21,494 bases of DNA from Actinomycetota bacterium (GCA_947487595.1 CANKXJ010000007.1:1-21494); one strand, 5' to 3'. Positions 6,969-15,126 are shown, numbered from the stretch's first letter. The notes: generated by a model from the letters alone, not told the origin. Translations and numbers: made by a program.

Positions 6969-7964
6969 GTGTCTAATGAATTAGTACCGACCGATAACTC
7001 AGCAGCACCACAACATGCACCGCGTGCTACCGACATCAACCCTGCCTCTGAAAAGCGCGCAGAACAGCAGATTGCAATTCTCTTTGGCCTATCTGGTGTT
7101 GGCTCTTTACTTCTGATTTATTCATACATTTATGTCGCCGGTGATGTCTTTATCTTTATCCCAATTATGGGTAATCAAAATGCCCAGCAATTAGGCATTG
7201 GAATTGGTATGGCCATGTCGTTATTTTTCATCGGCATTGCTGCAATTCACTGGGCCAAGACTTTAATGCCAGATAAAGAAGTTGTTAATCATCGCCATGA
7301 ATTCCGCTCAAGTGATGAAGATCGCGAAGAGTTAATCAAGGTTGTTAAAGAAGGTGTTGCAGGAGTTCAACTAGGACGCCGTAAGTTAATTAAGCGCTCA
7401 CTTGGCGCAGCCGTTGGTCTCTTTGCTCTTCCACCAGTTCTTCTTCTTCGCGATCTTGGTCCACTACCTGGAAAGCAGTTGGAGATGACGAATTGGAAAG
7501 CGGGAACTCGTCTGCTCACTGATCCAGGGAACCGCCCGATCTTGGCTTCAGATCTTGAGGTGGGCTCAGTTGTGCAGGTTCTGCCTGCTGTTGAAGACTT
7601 AGAACACCGCCCTTTAAGTGACATTGCAAAAGATCCAGTTCTACTCATCCGATTGCGTCCACAAGATTTCCAGTTAACTCCAGAGCGCTTAGCAATGACG
7701 CATGAAGGAATTATCGCTTTTTCAAAGATTTGTTCACACATGGGTTGCGCCGTCGCACTCTATGAACAAACGACAAAACACCTGTTGTGTCCTTGTCACC
7801 AGTCAACATTTGACGTGACACGCGCTGCCAAAGTCATCTTTGGACCTGCAGCAAGACCACTTCCCCAACTCGACATCACGGTAGATGCCGAAGGATATTT
7901 AGTAGCACGTGCACCATTTAATGAAGCAGTCGGACCTAGTTTCTGGGAGAGGAACTCACAATGA
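6969..7964 (+). CDS. qcrA: Rieske iron-sulfur subunit of the bcc complex
   Basis: Holds the high-potential 2Fe-2S cluster that takes an electron from menaquinol and passes it to QcrC. The 331 aa include the actinobacterial N-terminal extension with two hydrophobic segments (about 36-60 and 75-97). A twin-arginine-like RRKLIKRSLG (137-146) then precedes the third membrane helix. The cluster ligands are C255/H257 in CSHMGC and C274/H277 in CPCHQS, and C260 with C276 can form the usual disulfide. GPAARPLP (292-299) is also typical. The start is GTG 6969, 7 bases after the qcrC stop. The stop overlaps the qcrB start as ATGA. Confidence 0.97.
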   Translation: MSNELVPTDNSAAPQHAPRATDINPASEKRAEQQIAILFGLSGVGSLLLIYSYIYVAGDVFIFIPIMGNQNAQQLGIGIGMAMSLFFIGIAAIHWAKTLMPDKEVVNHRHEFRSSDEDREELIKVVKEGVAGVQLGRRKLIKRSLGAAVGLFALPPVLLLRDLGPLPGKQLEMTNWKAGTRLLTDPGNRPILASDLEVGSVVQVLPAVEDLEHRPLSDIAKDPVLLIRLRPQDFQLTPERLAMTHEGIIAFSKICSHMGCAVALYEQTTKHLLCPCHQSTFDVTRAAKVIFGPAARPLPQLDITVDAEGYLVARAPFNEAVGPSFWERNSQ

Positions 7965-9547
7965 CAACAACTGAAAAAGCAGTTGGAAATGTTGCTAACT
8001 TTGTTGATGAAAGGTTAGGTGCTGCGCGCTGGGTGAAGAAGTCGCTTAACAAAGTCTTCCCTGATCACTGGTCGTTCATGTTCGGTGAAGTATGCATGTA
8101 TTCATTTGTGATCCTGCTTCTTTCAGGAACATTCTTAACTTTCTGGTTTGATCCTTCACAAAGAGATGTTGTCTATGAGGGTGTTTATGAGCCACTTAAA
8201 GGCTTAACGATGTCAGCTGCATATGCCTCAACGCTAGATATCTCATTTGAAGTGCGCGGGGGCCTATTGATGCGCCAAATCCACCACTGGTCAGCAAACA
8301 TATTTATGGCAGCAATCGTTGCTCACCTTTTGCGTGTTTTCTTTACGGGTGCTTTTAGAAAGCCACGTGAGTTCAACTGGATTCTTGGAATTCTTCTACT
8401 GACTCTTGGCCTAGTAGAAGGTCTGCTTGGATACTCACTTCCTGATGACCTGCTATCTGGAACTGGAATGCGCATTACTTCAGCGATTATTCAGGCGGTC
8501 CCAGTTGTTGGAACATATATAACATTCTTCTTATTTGGTGGAGGCTTCCCTGGTGTTGGCTTTATCCCTCGCATCTTTACCCTGCATATTTTGATCATTC
8601 CTGGAATCTTCCTAGCAGTCATCACAATTCACGTGATGCTTGTTTGGTACCAAAAGCACACACAGTTCCCAGGTGTTGGTCGCACAGAAAATAACGTTGT
8701 GGGACATCCCATCTTGCCCGTCTACATGGCTAAAGCTGGTGGATTCTTCTTCGTTGTATTTGGAATCACCGCGTTCTTAGCTGCCGTTGCATCGATTAAC
8801 CCGATCTGGCTTTATGGCCCTTACACACCAGGACAGATTTCAGCAGGTTCACAACCTGACTGGTACATGGGTTGGCTCGATGGCCTTGTTCGCATGGCTC
8901 CTCCATTAGAAACACATGCCTTCGGCCACACTATTTCCTGGAACATTTTAATTCCTACATTAATCGTGCCTGGAATCATCTTCACAGGAATGGCGTTCTA
9001 TCCATTTATTGAAAGTTGGATTACGGGTGACAAGCGTGAGCACCACTTGCTAGATCGACCACGCAATGTGCCAAACCGCACCGCCCTTGGCGTCATGTCA
9101 ATTACTTTCGTAATGATTTCACTGATCAATGGTGGGAATGACATTATTGCAACGAATTTTGATCTATCGATTAACCAAATCATGTGGTTCTCTCGCATAG
9201 GAATCTTTATTCTTCCGCCGCTAGCTTTCATCATTACCAAGCGACTGTGTTTGTCTCTGCAACGCGCAGATCGTGAACTTCTTCTTCATGGCGCAGAGTC
9301 TGGTCGTCTACTTCGCTTGCCTCATGGTGAGTTCGTTGAAGTTCACACACCAATCTCGCCAGAGAAGGCTTTCCTTTTGCAATCACACGAACAGCTCACT
9401 CCACTTGAGATTGAAGATGTTGATGCTCGTGGTGTGCGCAGACCAGGTGCTCTTAAGAACAAGATTCAGCGCCGTCTGAGCAAGGCCCATGCAGTTTCTG
9501 TGCCTAAGGTAACTGAGCAAGAGTTAAAGGAGATCGAGAGCCACTAG
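7961..9547 (+). CDS. qcrB: Cytochrome b subunit of the bcc complex
   Basis: Menaquinol-oxidising membrane core of complex III, 528 aa, holding two b hemes. RQIHHWSA includes H108/H109, and the partner histidines are expected in HILIIPGIFLAVITIHVM. PDWYMGW (299-305) corresponds to the PEWY loop of the Qo site in the actinobacterial form. The C-terminal cytosolic extension (ESGRLLRLPHGEFVEVHTPI and beyond) is characteristic of Actinobacteria. This is the protein targeted by Q203-type inhibitors in mycobacteria. The start overlaps qcrA by 4 bases. At the 3' end qcrB and the convergent EamA gene share the palindrome CTAG as part of both stop codons. Confidence 0.97.
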   Translation: MTTTEKAVGNVANFVDERLGAARWVKKSLNKVFPDHWSFMFGEVCMYSFVILLLSGTFLTFWFDPSQRDVVYEGVYEPLKGLTMSAAYASTLDISFEVRGGLLMRQIHHWSANIFMAAIVAHLLRVFFTGAFRKPREFNWILGILLLTLGLVEGLLGYSLPDDLLSGTGMRITSAIIQAVPVVGTYITFFLFGGGFPGVGFIPRIFTLHILIIPGIFLAVITIHVMLVWYQKHTQFPGVGRTENNVVGHPILPVYMAKAGGFFFVVFGITAFLAAVASINPIWLYGPYTPGQISAGSQPDWYMGWLDGLVRMAPPLETHAFGHTISWNILIPTLIVPGIIFTGMAFYPFIESWITGDKREHHLLDRPRNVPNRTALGVMSITFVMISLINGGNDIIATNFDLSINQIMWFSRIGIFILPPLAFIITKRLCLSLQRADRELLLHGAESGRLLRLPHGEFVEVHTPISPEKAFLLQSHEQLTPLEIEDVDARGVRRPGALKNKIQRRLSKAHAVSVPKVTEQELKEIESH

Positions 9548-10404
9548 TTGGTTTTGCGTATTACAAGCCAAACACCCAGGGCGGTAACTCCTATTCCAAG
9601 GAAGCCTTGGGTGTTTACTTTTTCTCCGAAGAGAATGTATGCCTCAAGGGCCGTTGCTGGCGGAACTAGATAAAACAATGAAGAGACAGAGGCTGCGCTG
9701 CCGCTATTGAGAAGGCGTAGCAAAAGAAGCACGGCGCCGACAGATAGGGCAAGAATCAACCAGATCATTGCAGCACCAAACCTTGGTGTGAACTCAATGC
9801 GTGTGCCACCAGTTGCAAGAGCTGCAATACCAAGGACGGCGCCAGCTGCTAAGTATTGATAAGCCGTTCCAACCACCAAAGGAATATCTGCACCAAACTT
9901 CTTTTGCATCAGCGTAGCTGTAGTACTGCCTAATAACGCAACGAAAACACCAGCAAGTCCAATCTTGGATACCGAGCTATCAAAAGTTGGTCCCAGAACT
10001 AATACAACACCGATTAATCCTGTTACTAAGCCTGCAAACTGACTCCACCGAAGTTTCTCTCCCAGGACTTTAACTGCCAGGATTGAAACAAATACTGGTT
10101 GCAAGCTCGTGATCACTGCTGCGACTCCAGCTGAAACACCTTGAGAGATTGCAAAGAAAACTCCCCCTAGATAAAACGCATGCAGAAATAAACCTATGAG
10201 TGATGACTTGCCAATATCACTGCGAGTCAGTGAAATCTGTGCGTTCATGAGGCGAGCTGCGATGAAAAGAATTCCAGCAGCTATAAAGATGCGAAGCGAT
10301 AAGAAAATGAAGGGATCTGCATAAGGAAGGCCGTACTTAGCACCGACAAAGCCGGTACTCCATAGAAAAACAAACAGATAAGGCGCTAAGCGTGCAGTTT
10401 TCAA
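9544..10404 (-). CDS. EamA/DMT-family transporter
   Basis: Membrane protein of 286 aa with ten predicted helices in two five-helix EamA repeats (about 1-140 and 145-286); the first repeat begins with PYLFVFLWSTGFVGAKYGL. The family exports amino acids, nucleobases or other metabolites, and substrate cannot be read from the sequence. The start is TTG at 10404, overlapping the SRPBCC stop as TTGA. Translation therefore probably depends on the upstream gene, and the gene looks like the last member of the ctaC-ctaD-ctaF operon. Its stop overlaps qcrB by 4 bases. Confidence 0.88.
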   Translation of the reverse strand: MKTARLAPYLFVFLWSTGFVGAKYGLPYADPFIFLSLRIFIAAGILFIAARLMNAQISLTRSDIGKSSLIGLFLHAFYLGGVFFAISQGVSAGVAAVITSLQPVFVSILAVKVLGEKLRWSQFAGLVTGLIGVVLVLGPTFDSSVSKIGLAGVFVALLGSTTATLMQKKFGADIPLVVGTAYQYLAAGAVLGIAALATGGTRIEFTPRFGAAMIWLILALSVGAVLLLLRLLNSGSAASVSSLFYLVPPATALEAYILFGEKVNTQGFLGIGVTALGVWLVIRKTN

Positions 10405-10874
10405 CCTTCACACAACGCTTTAAGTTGCACCAAACTCTTAGCCATAAACTTTGGATTTCTAGCCACAGCCCCAGTCTTCTTGAGCCACCAGCGAGAGAAG
10501 GCAGGGATGGAGTAGCCATCAAAAATCTCTGTTACCTGAGTTGTTGAATTACCCAAATCTTGAAGCTCATATGACCAGGTCCATTTCATTAAATGGCTCC
10601 AAGTAATCTTTTGATTCTCTTCAAATGCCACAACTGTGTTGGTAATGCGATATGGCACCTTAATCTTCATCGCCATTGAAAATTTTGCACCTAGGTGCAG
10701 ACGGGCAGGGCCTGAAATACTCTCTTTAATCGTTGCTGAACCATCAAAAGATGCATGAGCTCGTGGGTTAGCTAGTACTTCAAATATCTTTGATGTTGGA
10801 GCGTTAATGACTATGCGTGCTGCAGCCGTATTTGGATAATCAACATCCAGAATCTCTGCGCGCACTTGTGACAT
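10401..10874 (-). CDS. SRPBCC (START-like) family protein
   Basis: A 157-aa soluble protein with the helix-grip fold of the polyketide-cyclase/START superfamily. An N-terminal strand (AARIVINAP) is followed by SKIFEVLANP, a run of beta strands including TNTVVAFEENQKITWSH, and a long C-terminal helix (NPKFMAKSLVQLKALC). Such proteins enclose a hydrophobic ligand; here ligand and role are unknown. A longer frame exists to 11030, but the ATG at 10874 is chosen because it overlaps the ctaF stop as TAATG and matches the domain start. It is fourth in the ctaC-ctaD-ctaF operon, so a role in oxidase assembly or membrane lipid handling can be guessed but is not shown. Confidence 0.78.
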   Translation of the reverse strand: MSQVRAEILDVDYPNTAAARIVINAPTSKIFEVLANPRAHASFDGSATIKESISGPARLHLGAKFSMAMKIKVPYRITNTVVAFEENQKITWSHLMKWTWSYELQDLGNSTTQVTEIFDGYSIPAFSRWWLKKTGAVARNPKFMAKSLVQLKALCEG

Positions 10875-11278
10875 TAGTGTGCGGACACCGTAGCGGGCTT
10901 TTCGTACTCTGTAACCATTCCGATGATGGAGATAACTAGAGCGCCTAGTGAGATGACGGTGAGCCACCAACCGATAATTAATGAAAGCGTCAGTGCACAC
11001 ATGCTCAAAGCAACTGGCAGTGGCCACCATGAGTGTGGGCTATAGAAACCAAGATCTCCTGCACCATCTGAAATAAGTGCCGTCATATTATCTTCAGGAA
11101 GAATCTGTCCGATTCGCCGTTGTGTGAACCACACATAAAAGCCAACCATGCCAGCAAGAGCTGCTGCAAGAAGCATGCCGCCGATTCCTACCGGCTCACC
11201 GCCCACTTGCCAATAGATGATCGTCATCAATACATAGAACAACGAGAGACCGATAAATAGCTGCCAAGAAACCTTCAT
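10874..11278 (-). CDS. ctaF: Cytochrome c oxidase subunit IV, actinobacterial type
   Basis: Small membrane subunit of the actinobacterial aa3 oxidase, 134 aa. It has two hydrophobic helices at the N-terminus and two at the C-terminus, separated by a loop with the family signature DGAGDLGFYSPHSWWPL (about 71-87). It has no cofactor and is needed for assembly or stability of the complex. It lies 6 bases after ctaD and its stop overlaps the SRPBCC start by one base. Confidence 0.95.
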   Translation of the reverse strand: MKVSWQLFIGLSLFYVLMTIIYWQVGGEPVGIGGMLLAAALAGMVGFYVWFTQRRIGQILPEDNMTALISDGAGDLGFYSPHSWWPLPVALSMCALTLSLIIGWWLTVISLGALVISIIGMVTEYEKPATVSAH

Positions 11279-11284
11279 AGTTTG

Positions 11285-12937
11285 TTAGTGCCCTTCAGTC
11301 TTAACGTGTGGATAGTGCAGATCAAATGCTGGTCGCTCTGATGAGATGCGAGGCATTGTTAAGAAGTTGTGGCGTGGTGGTGGACATGTTGTTGCCCACT
11401 CAAGTGATGCACCGTAGCCCCAAGGATCATCAACGCCAACTAATGGTGCTTTGCGTGTGATCCAGATGTTGACCATAAATGGAATCATTGAAAACGCTAG
11501 TAAGAATGAACCGATTGTTGAAACTTCATTCATAAATGTGAAGCCATCAGTTGGAAGGTAATCGGCATAACGACGAGGGAAACCCTTAATGCCAAGCCAG
11601 TGCTGAATGAGGAAAGTGAGGTGGAAACCAAAGAAAGTTGTCCAGAAGTGGATCTTTCCTAGTCGTTCATTGAGCATGCGACCAGTCATCTTTGGCCACC
11701 AGAAGTAGAAGCCAGCAAACATTGCAAAGACCACAGTTCCAAAGAGAACGTAGTGGAAATGAGCAACGACGAAGTAGCTAGCAGAGACTGCGAAATCTAG
11801 AGGAGGTGAAGCCAGGATGATCCCAGTTAATCCACCGAATAGGAAAGTAACAAGGAAGCCCATAACCCAGAGCATTGGTGTTTCAAATGTAACGTGGCCA
11901 CGCCACATTGTTCCAATCCAGTTGAAGAACTTCACACCTGTTGGAACACCAATAAGGAATGTCATAAACGAGAAGAAAGGCAAGAGAACTTGTCCAGTCG
12001 CAAACATATGGTGGGCCCAGACTGAAACCGAGAGTGCAGCAATTGCGATCGTTGCTGCAATCAAACCTTTGTAGCCAAAGATTGGCTTGCGGCTAAAGAC
12101 TGGCAAAATCTCTGTTGCAATTCCAAAGAATGGAAGAGCCAAGATATAGACCTCAGGGTGACCAAAGAACCAGAACAAGTGCTGGAACAACATCGCACCA
12201 CCATTTGCAGGATCAAAAAGATGTGTTCCATAGATGCGGTCTGACTCAAGACCTAGTAGCGCTGCAGCTAGTGGAGGAAAAGCCAGAAGAACAAGAATTG
12301 AAGTAAGCAATACGTTCCAAGAAAAGATTGACATGCGGAACATCGTCATACCAGGTGCGCGCATTGTGAAGATTGTTGTGATGAAGTTAACGCCGCCCAG
12401 AATCGTTCCGATTCCGCTGACTGCAAGACCTAGTAACCAAAGGTCTGCGCCGATACCCGGAGAATATTGTGCGTTTGAGAGTGGAACATAAACCGTCCAA
12501 CCAAATGATGCTGCTCCTCCAGGTGAGAGGAATCCGGCAAATGCCATGATGCCGCCAAAGAGGTAGAGCCAGTAAGAGAGCATATTAAGGCGGGGGAAAG
12601 CAACGTCGGCTGCACCGATTTGCAGCGGCATAATCACGTTCGCAAAACCTACGAACAGTGGTGTTGCAAACATGAGCAACATAATCGTTCCGTGCATTGT
12701 GAAAATCTGGTTGTACTGCTCTGAGCTCAAGAACTGCATTCCTGGGCGAGCAAGTTCAGATCGCAGCAAGAGGGCTAATAGCCCGGCAATGAGAAACCAG
12801 GCAAATGAAGTGATCAGATAGAGGTAGCCGATTGTCTTATGGTCAGTAGATGTAATCCACTTTACAAATGCCTTGCCCTTTATAGCTGGTGCTGGAGGCA
12901 TGTTAGTAATCGTTGGACGTTCTGCATATGTTGTCAT
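11285..12937 (-). CDS. ctaD: Cytochrome c oxidase subunit I
   Basis: Catalytic heme-copper subunit that reduces oxygen and pumps protons; 550 aa, about 12 helices. Heme a ligands are H82 and H395, the heme a3 ligand H393 (VAHFHYVLFG). CuB ligands are H260 and H309/H310, with Y264 of GHPEVY available for the His-Tyr cross-link. D-channel residues D111 (IGAADVAFPRLN) and E262, and K-channel K336 (VPTGVKFFNW), are all present, so this is an A-family pumping oxidase. The start overlaps the ctaC stop as ATGA. In many Actinobacteria ctaD sits apart from ctaC; here it is inside the operon. Confidence 0.98.
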   Translation of the reverse strand: MTTYAERPTITNMPPAPAIKGKAFVKWITSTDHKTIGYLYLITSFAWFLIAGLLALLLRSELARPGMQFLSSEQYNQIFTMHGTIMLLMFATPLFVGFANVIMPLQIGAADVAFPRLNMLSYWLYLFGGIMAFAGFLSPGGAASFGWTVYVPLSNAQYSPGIGADLWLLGLAVSGIGTILGGVNFITTIFTMRAPGMTMFRMSIFSWNVLLTSILVLLAFPPLAAALLGLESDRIYGTHLFDPANGGAMLFQHLFWFFGHPEVYILALPFFGIATEILPVFSRKPIFGYKGLIAATIAIAALSVSVWAHHMFATGQVLLPFFSFMTFLIGVPTGVKFFNWIGTMWRGHVTFETPMLWVMGFLVTFLFGGLTGIILASPPLDFAVSASYFVVAHFHYVLFGTVVFAMFAGFYFWWPKMTGRMLNERLGKIHFWTTFFGFHLTFLIQHWLGIKGFPRRYADYLPTDGFTFMNEVSTIGSFLLAFSMIPFMVNIWITRKAPLVGVDDPWGYGASLEWATTCPPPRHNFLTMPRISSERPAFDLHYPHVKTEGH

Positions 12938-13683
12938 GCGCTGCTCCCCTGTAAGGTTTCAAGATAAGTCTGGTATTGCGCTGGTGTGACAACGCGAACT
13001 GTGAACAACATTTGTGAGTGGCTTCGTCCACACAAAATATTGCATCGGCCCGGAAAATCCCCCAGCTTGTTCGCAGTAAATTCTAAATAATTGGTGACTC
13101 CTGGAATATTCTGCATTTGAATCATAAATGCTGGAATCCAGAAACCGTGGATAACATCATTTGCTGTGATTGTGTAGCGCACTCGCTCGCCTAGTGGAAC
13201 ATAGAGCACAGGTGGCTGTGCAGGACTTCCGGTCACCAGCGCATCAGGACCCGCTTCTGGGTAACCAAACTGCCATGACCATTGAAATCCCGCAACTGTA
13301 ATTTCATGCTTATAGGTATCGGTCTTGGCCGTAATAACTGTTTGCTTCTGAGCGGTGAAATAGAAAAGCACTGCCACGATGATGAAAGGAATGATCGTGT
13401 AAAGAACTTCAACAGGGATGTTGTACTGAGTCTGTTTTGGAAACTCAGGACTATCTTTTTTAAGACGATGGAAGACCGCTGGCCATAGAATCAAAATTAA
13501 TGTAAAGACTCCAACAACACCGGCGGCAATCCACGCCCCTTGCCACAGGGATAGAGATTCATCATTAACACTTGATAGCCCCTCTTCAAAGCCAAGGCCT
13601 GAAACTTTTGAGCAGCCCGTGAGCAAGAGCGCGGGGGCAAGAAAAAGAAGCCCACGAATGAACTTAAGCGTTGTTAACGGCAT
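12934..13683 (-). CDS. ctaC: Cytochrome c oxidase subunit II (CuA, lipoprotein)
   Basis: Accepts electrons from QcrC at the CuA centre; 249 aa. The N-terminal signal ends in LLLTGC, a lipobox with Cys24, so the mature protein is probably a lipoprotein. Two membrane helices follow (about 47-70 and 93-112), then the cupredoxin domain facing outside. CuA ligands are H179 (VIHGFW), C214 and C218, H222 and M225 in CNILCGRSHSQM. The frame extends to an upstream ATG at 13722, but 13683 is preferred: a TATCCT -10 box lies 7 bases before it and the signal peptide then has normal length. It is the first gene of the ctaC-ctaD-ctaF-SRPBCC-EamA operon. Confidence 0.96.
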   Translation of the reverse strand: MPLTTLKFIRGLLFLAPALLLTGCSKVSGLGFEEGLSSVNDESLSLWQGAWIAAGVVGVFTLILILWPAVFHRLKKDSPEFPKQTQYNIPVEVLYTIIPFIIVAVLFYFTAQKQTVITAKTDTYKHEITVAGFQWSWQFGYPEAGPDALVTGSPAQPPVLYVPLGERVRYTITANDVIHGFWIPAFMIQMQNIPGVTNYLEFTANKLGDFPGRCNILCGRSHSQMLFTVRVVTPAQYQTYLETLQGSSA

Positions 13684-13690
13684 AGGGTTA

Positions 13691-13696
13691 AGGATA
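13691..13696 (-). promoter_or_regulatory. -10 box, leaderless promoter of the ctaC operon
   Basis: TATCCT on the minus strand ends 7 bases before the ATG at 13683; no Shine-Dalgarno sequence is present. Upstream, 13698-13712 holds an inverted repeat (AGCGC, 5-base loop, GCGCT) that sits where the -35/-10 spacer would be. A -35 box is weak (GTCACC, 3/6, 18-base spacing). Confidence 0.5.
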
Positions 13697-13741
13697 GAGC
13701 GCAAAGCGCGCTGGGGTGACATCGGCTTAAGGGGCCACCCT

Positions 13742-13757
13742 CGTGGTTCGTGTCACA
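13742..13757. promoter_or_regulatory. Candidate CRP/GlxR-like operator upstream of ctaC
   Basis: On the minus strand TGTGA-N6-CCACG matches 8 of 10 fixed positions of TGTGA-N6-TCACA, with the half nearer the adoK stop perfect. It is centred about 66 bases before the ctaC start, just after the adoK stop. The second half-site is poor, so this is tentative. Confidence 0.25.
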
Positions 13758-13769
13758 GATTCTTAAGGA

Positions 13770-14747
13770 CTAAAAATTTAGGTGTGGAGCTATCTCTGCC
13801 GCGGCTTTTGCCCCGTAAGCATCGTGAAAACGGGCAAGAAATTCAGAACTAGTAAATCGATATTCCTGAGTTCCCATCGTCTCTATAACGTAGGTAGCGA
13901 TCAGAGAACCTAACTGGGCGCATCTCTCATGGCTCAAACCCCACGCCAGACCTGCAATAAAGCCAGATCTAAAGGAATCACCCACACCTGTTGGATCTGT
14001 CTTTGATTTCTCTTGCGGAACTCCCACTTGCACGAACTCACCTGCAGCGTTTTCCACCTTTGCACCCTTTGAACCCAAGGTGACTACACGGATTTTCACA
14101 TGCTCCAAAATCTCACGATCACTCCAGCCCGTTTTCTGCATGGCCAGGGCTAATTCGTATTCATTGAGGAATAGGTAAGAAGCGCCATCGATGAGAAGTT
14201 TGATCTCCTCCCCGCTCATACGTGCCATCTGCTGGGAAGGATCAGCTGCAAATGCAATGCCTTGGCTTCGACAAACATCAGAGTGATGCAACATCGCCTC
14301 TGGATCATCAGGGGAGATTACGACCATATCAAAGCGCCCCGTCTTTTCCATGATGGGTCCTAATTCAATATTGCGAGCCTCACTCATCGCTCCTGGAAAA
14401 AAGGATGCAATCTGATTGAGGTCATCATCAGTTGTGACCATAAAGTGGGCGGTATATAACGAGGTTGACACTAAAACATGAGATGTGTCAACGCCGTGAC
14501 GAGAGAGCCAGGCTTCATAATCTGGCCAGTCTTTTCCAACAGCTGCAATGAGTACTGGATTTAAACCAAGGACTCCCATGCCATAACAGATATTTGCCGC
14601 ACATCCTCCACGGCGAACATCCAAGCTATCTACAAGAAAGGAGAGTGAGACTTTTTCTAATGAACCGGCGACAAATGAATCAGTGAACTTTCCAGAGAAA
14701 GTCATTAAGTGATCTAGACCAACTGATCCCGCAACGCCAATTTTCAT
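13770..14747 (-). CDS. adoK: PfkB-family kinase, probable adenosine kinase
   Basis: A 325-aa ribokinase-fold enzyme, very similar as I recall it to M. tuberculosis AdoK (Rv2202c), which phosphorylates adenosine to AMP for purine salvage. Shared blocks are KVSLSFLVD, RRGGCAAN, FFPGAMSEARNI, AFAADPSQQMARMSGEE and the ATP/anion-hole motif DPTGVGDSFR (251-260), with D257 as catalytic base. Neighbours agree: the same gene lies between ctaC and the HesB/IscA gene in mycobacteria. The start at 14747 has TAGTAT 6 bases upstream and no ribosome binding site. Family members are often annotated simply as carbohydrate kinase, so substrate specificity is likely rather than shown. Confidence 0.85.
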   Translation of the reverse strand: MKIGVAGSVGLDHLMTFSGKFTDSFVAGSLEKVSLSFLVDSLDVRRGGCAANICYGMGVLGLNPVLIAAVGKDWPDYEAWLSRHGVDTSHVLVSTSLYTAHFMVTTDDDLNQIASFFPGAMSEARNIELGPIMEKTGRFDMVVISPDDPEAMLHHSDVCRSQGIAFAADPSQQMARMSGEEIKLLIDGASYLFLNEYELALAMQKTGWSDREILEHVKIRVVTLGSKGAKVENAAGEFVQVGVPQEKSKTDPTGVGDSFRSGFIAGLAWGLSHERCAQLGSLIATYVIETMGTQEYRFTSSEFLARFHDAYGAKAAAEIAPHLNF

Positions 14748-14753
14748 GTAGCG

Positions 14754-14782
14754 ATACTAGGGCCTTTATTTAACTTTGTTAG
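14754..14782 (-). promoter_or_regulatory. Leaderless promoter of adoK
   Basis: On the minus strand CTAACA (14782-14777, 4/6 to TTGACA) and TAGTAT (14759-14754) are 17 bases apart. TAGTAT ends 6 bases before the adoK ATG. The -35 box overlaps the iscA stop codon and the loop of the 14768-14788 palindrome. Confidence 0.5.
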
Positions 14783-14788
14783 TTAAAT
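14768..14788. repeat. 8-base perfect inverted repeat over the iscA stop / adoK -35 region
   Basis: ATTTAACT and AGTTAAAT are separated by 5 bases. The repeat covers the iscA stop codon and the proposed adoK -35 box. It is AT-rich and no U-tract follows in either direction, so it is a poor intrinsic terminator; an operator or mRNA 3'-end stem is possible. Confidence 0.45.
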
Positions 14789-15123
14789 GAATCGCCGCAT
14801 GCGCAAGAACCTGCTGCATTTGGATTATCAATTGTGAAACCCTGCTTTTCGATGGTGTCGACGAAATCAACAGTGGCACCCATCAAGTAAGGATCACTCA
14901 TCTTGTCCACGATTACCTTGACTGAACCAAATTCACGGACGATGTCGCCATCTTGATTGCGATCATCAAAGTAGAGCTGATAACGAAGACCAGAGCATCC
15001 ACCAGGCTGTACAGCAACACGAAGATTGAGATCATCGCGGCCCTCTTGTGCCAAAAGCGCAGCTACCTTCGCAGCAGCAACATCGGTTAGGGCAAGACCT
15101 GTGGTCGTAACTTCTGTAGTCAT
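14779..15123 (-). CDS. A-type iron-sulfur carrier (HesB/IscA/ErpA-like)
   Basis: A 114-aa protein that receives and delivers Fe-S clusters to target enzymes; in the cytosol. The three conserved cysteines are C43 in QPGGCSGLRY and C107/C109 in SCACGDSF. It matches the actinobacterial single-copy family (Rv2204c-like). It may serve the Rieske protein encoded nearby, but that is only inferred. It has a clear Shine-Dalgarno sequence, unlike several neighbours. It is divergent from the DUF3043 gene, and adoK follows 31 bases downstream with its own promoter. Confidence 0.93.
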   Translation of the reverse strand: MTTEVTTTGLALTDVAAAKVAALLAQEGRDDLNLRVAVQPGGCSGLRYQLYFDDRNQDGDIVREFGSVKVIVDKMSDPYLMGATVDFVDTIEKQGFTIDNPNAAGSCACGDSFN

Positions 15124-15126
15124 TTT

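Noticed and set aside
13684..13769. Intrinsic terminator after adoK
   Set aside because: The stems (CCAC/GTGG, GTGACA/TGTCAC) are short or widely spaced and no U-tract follows; operator or promoter roles fit better.
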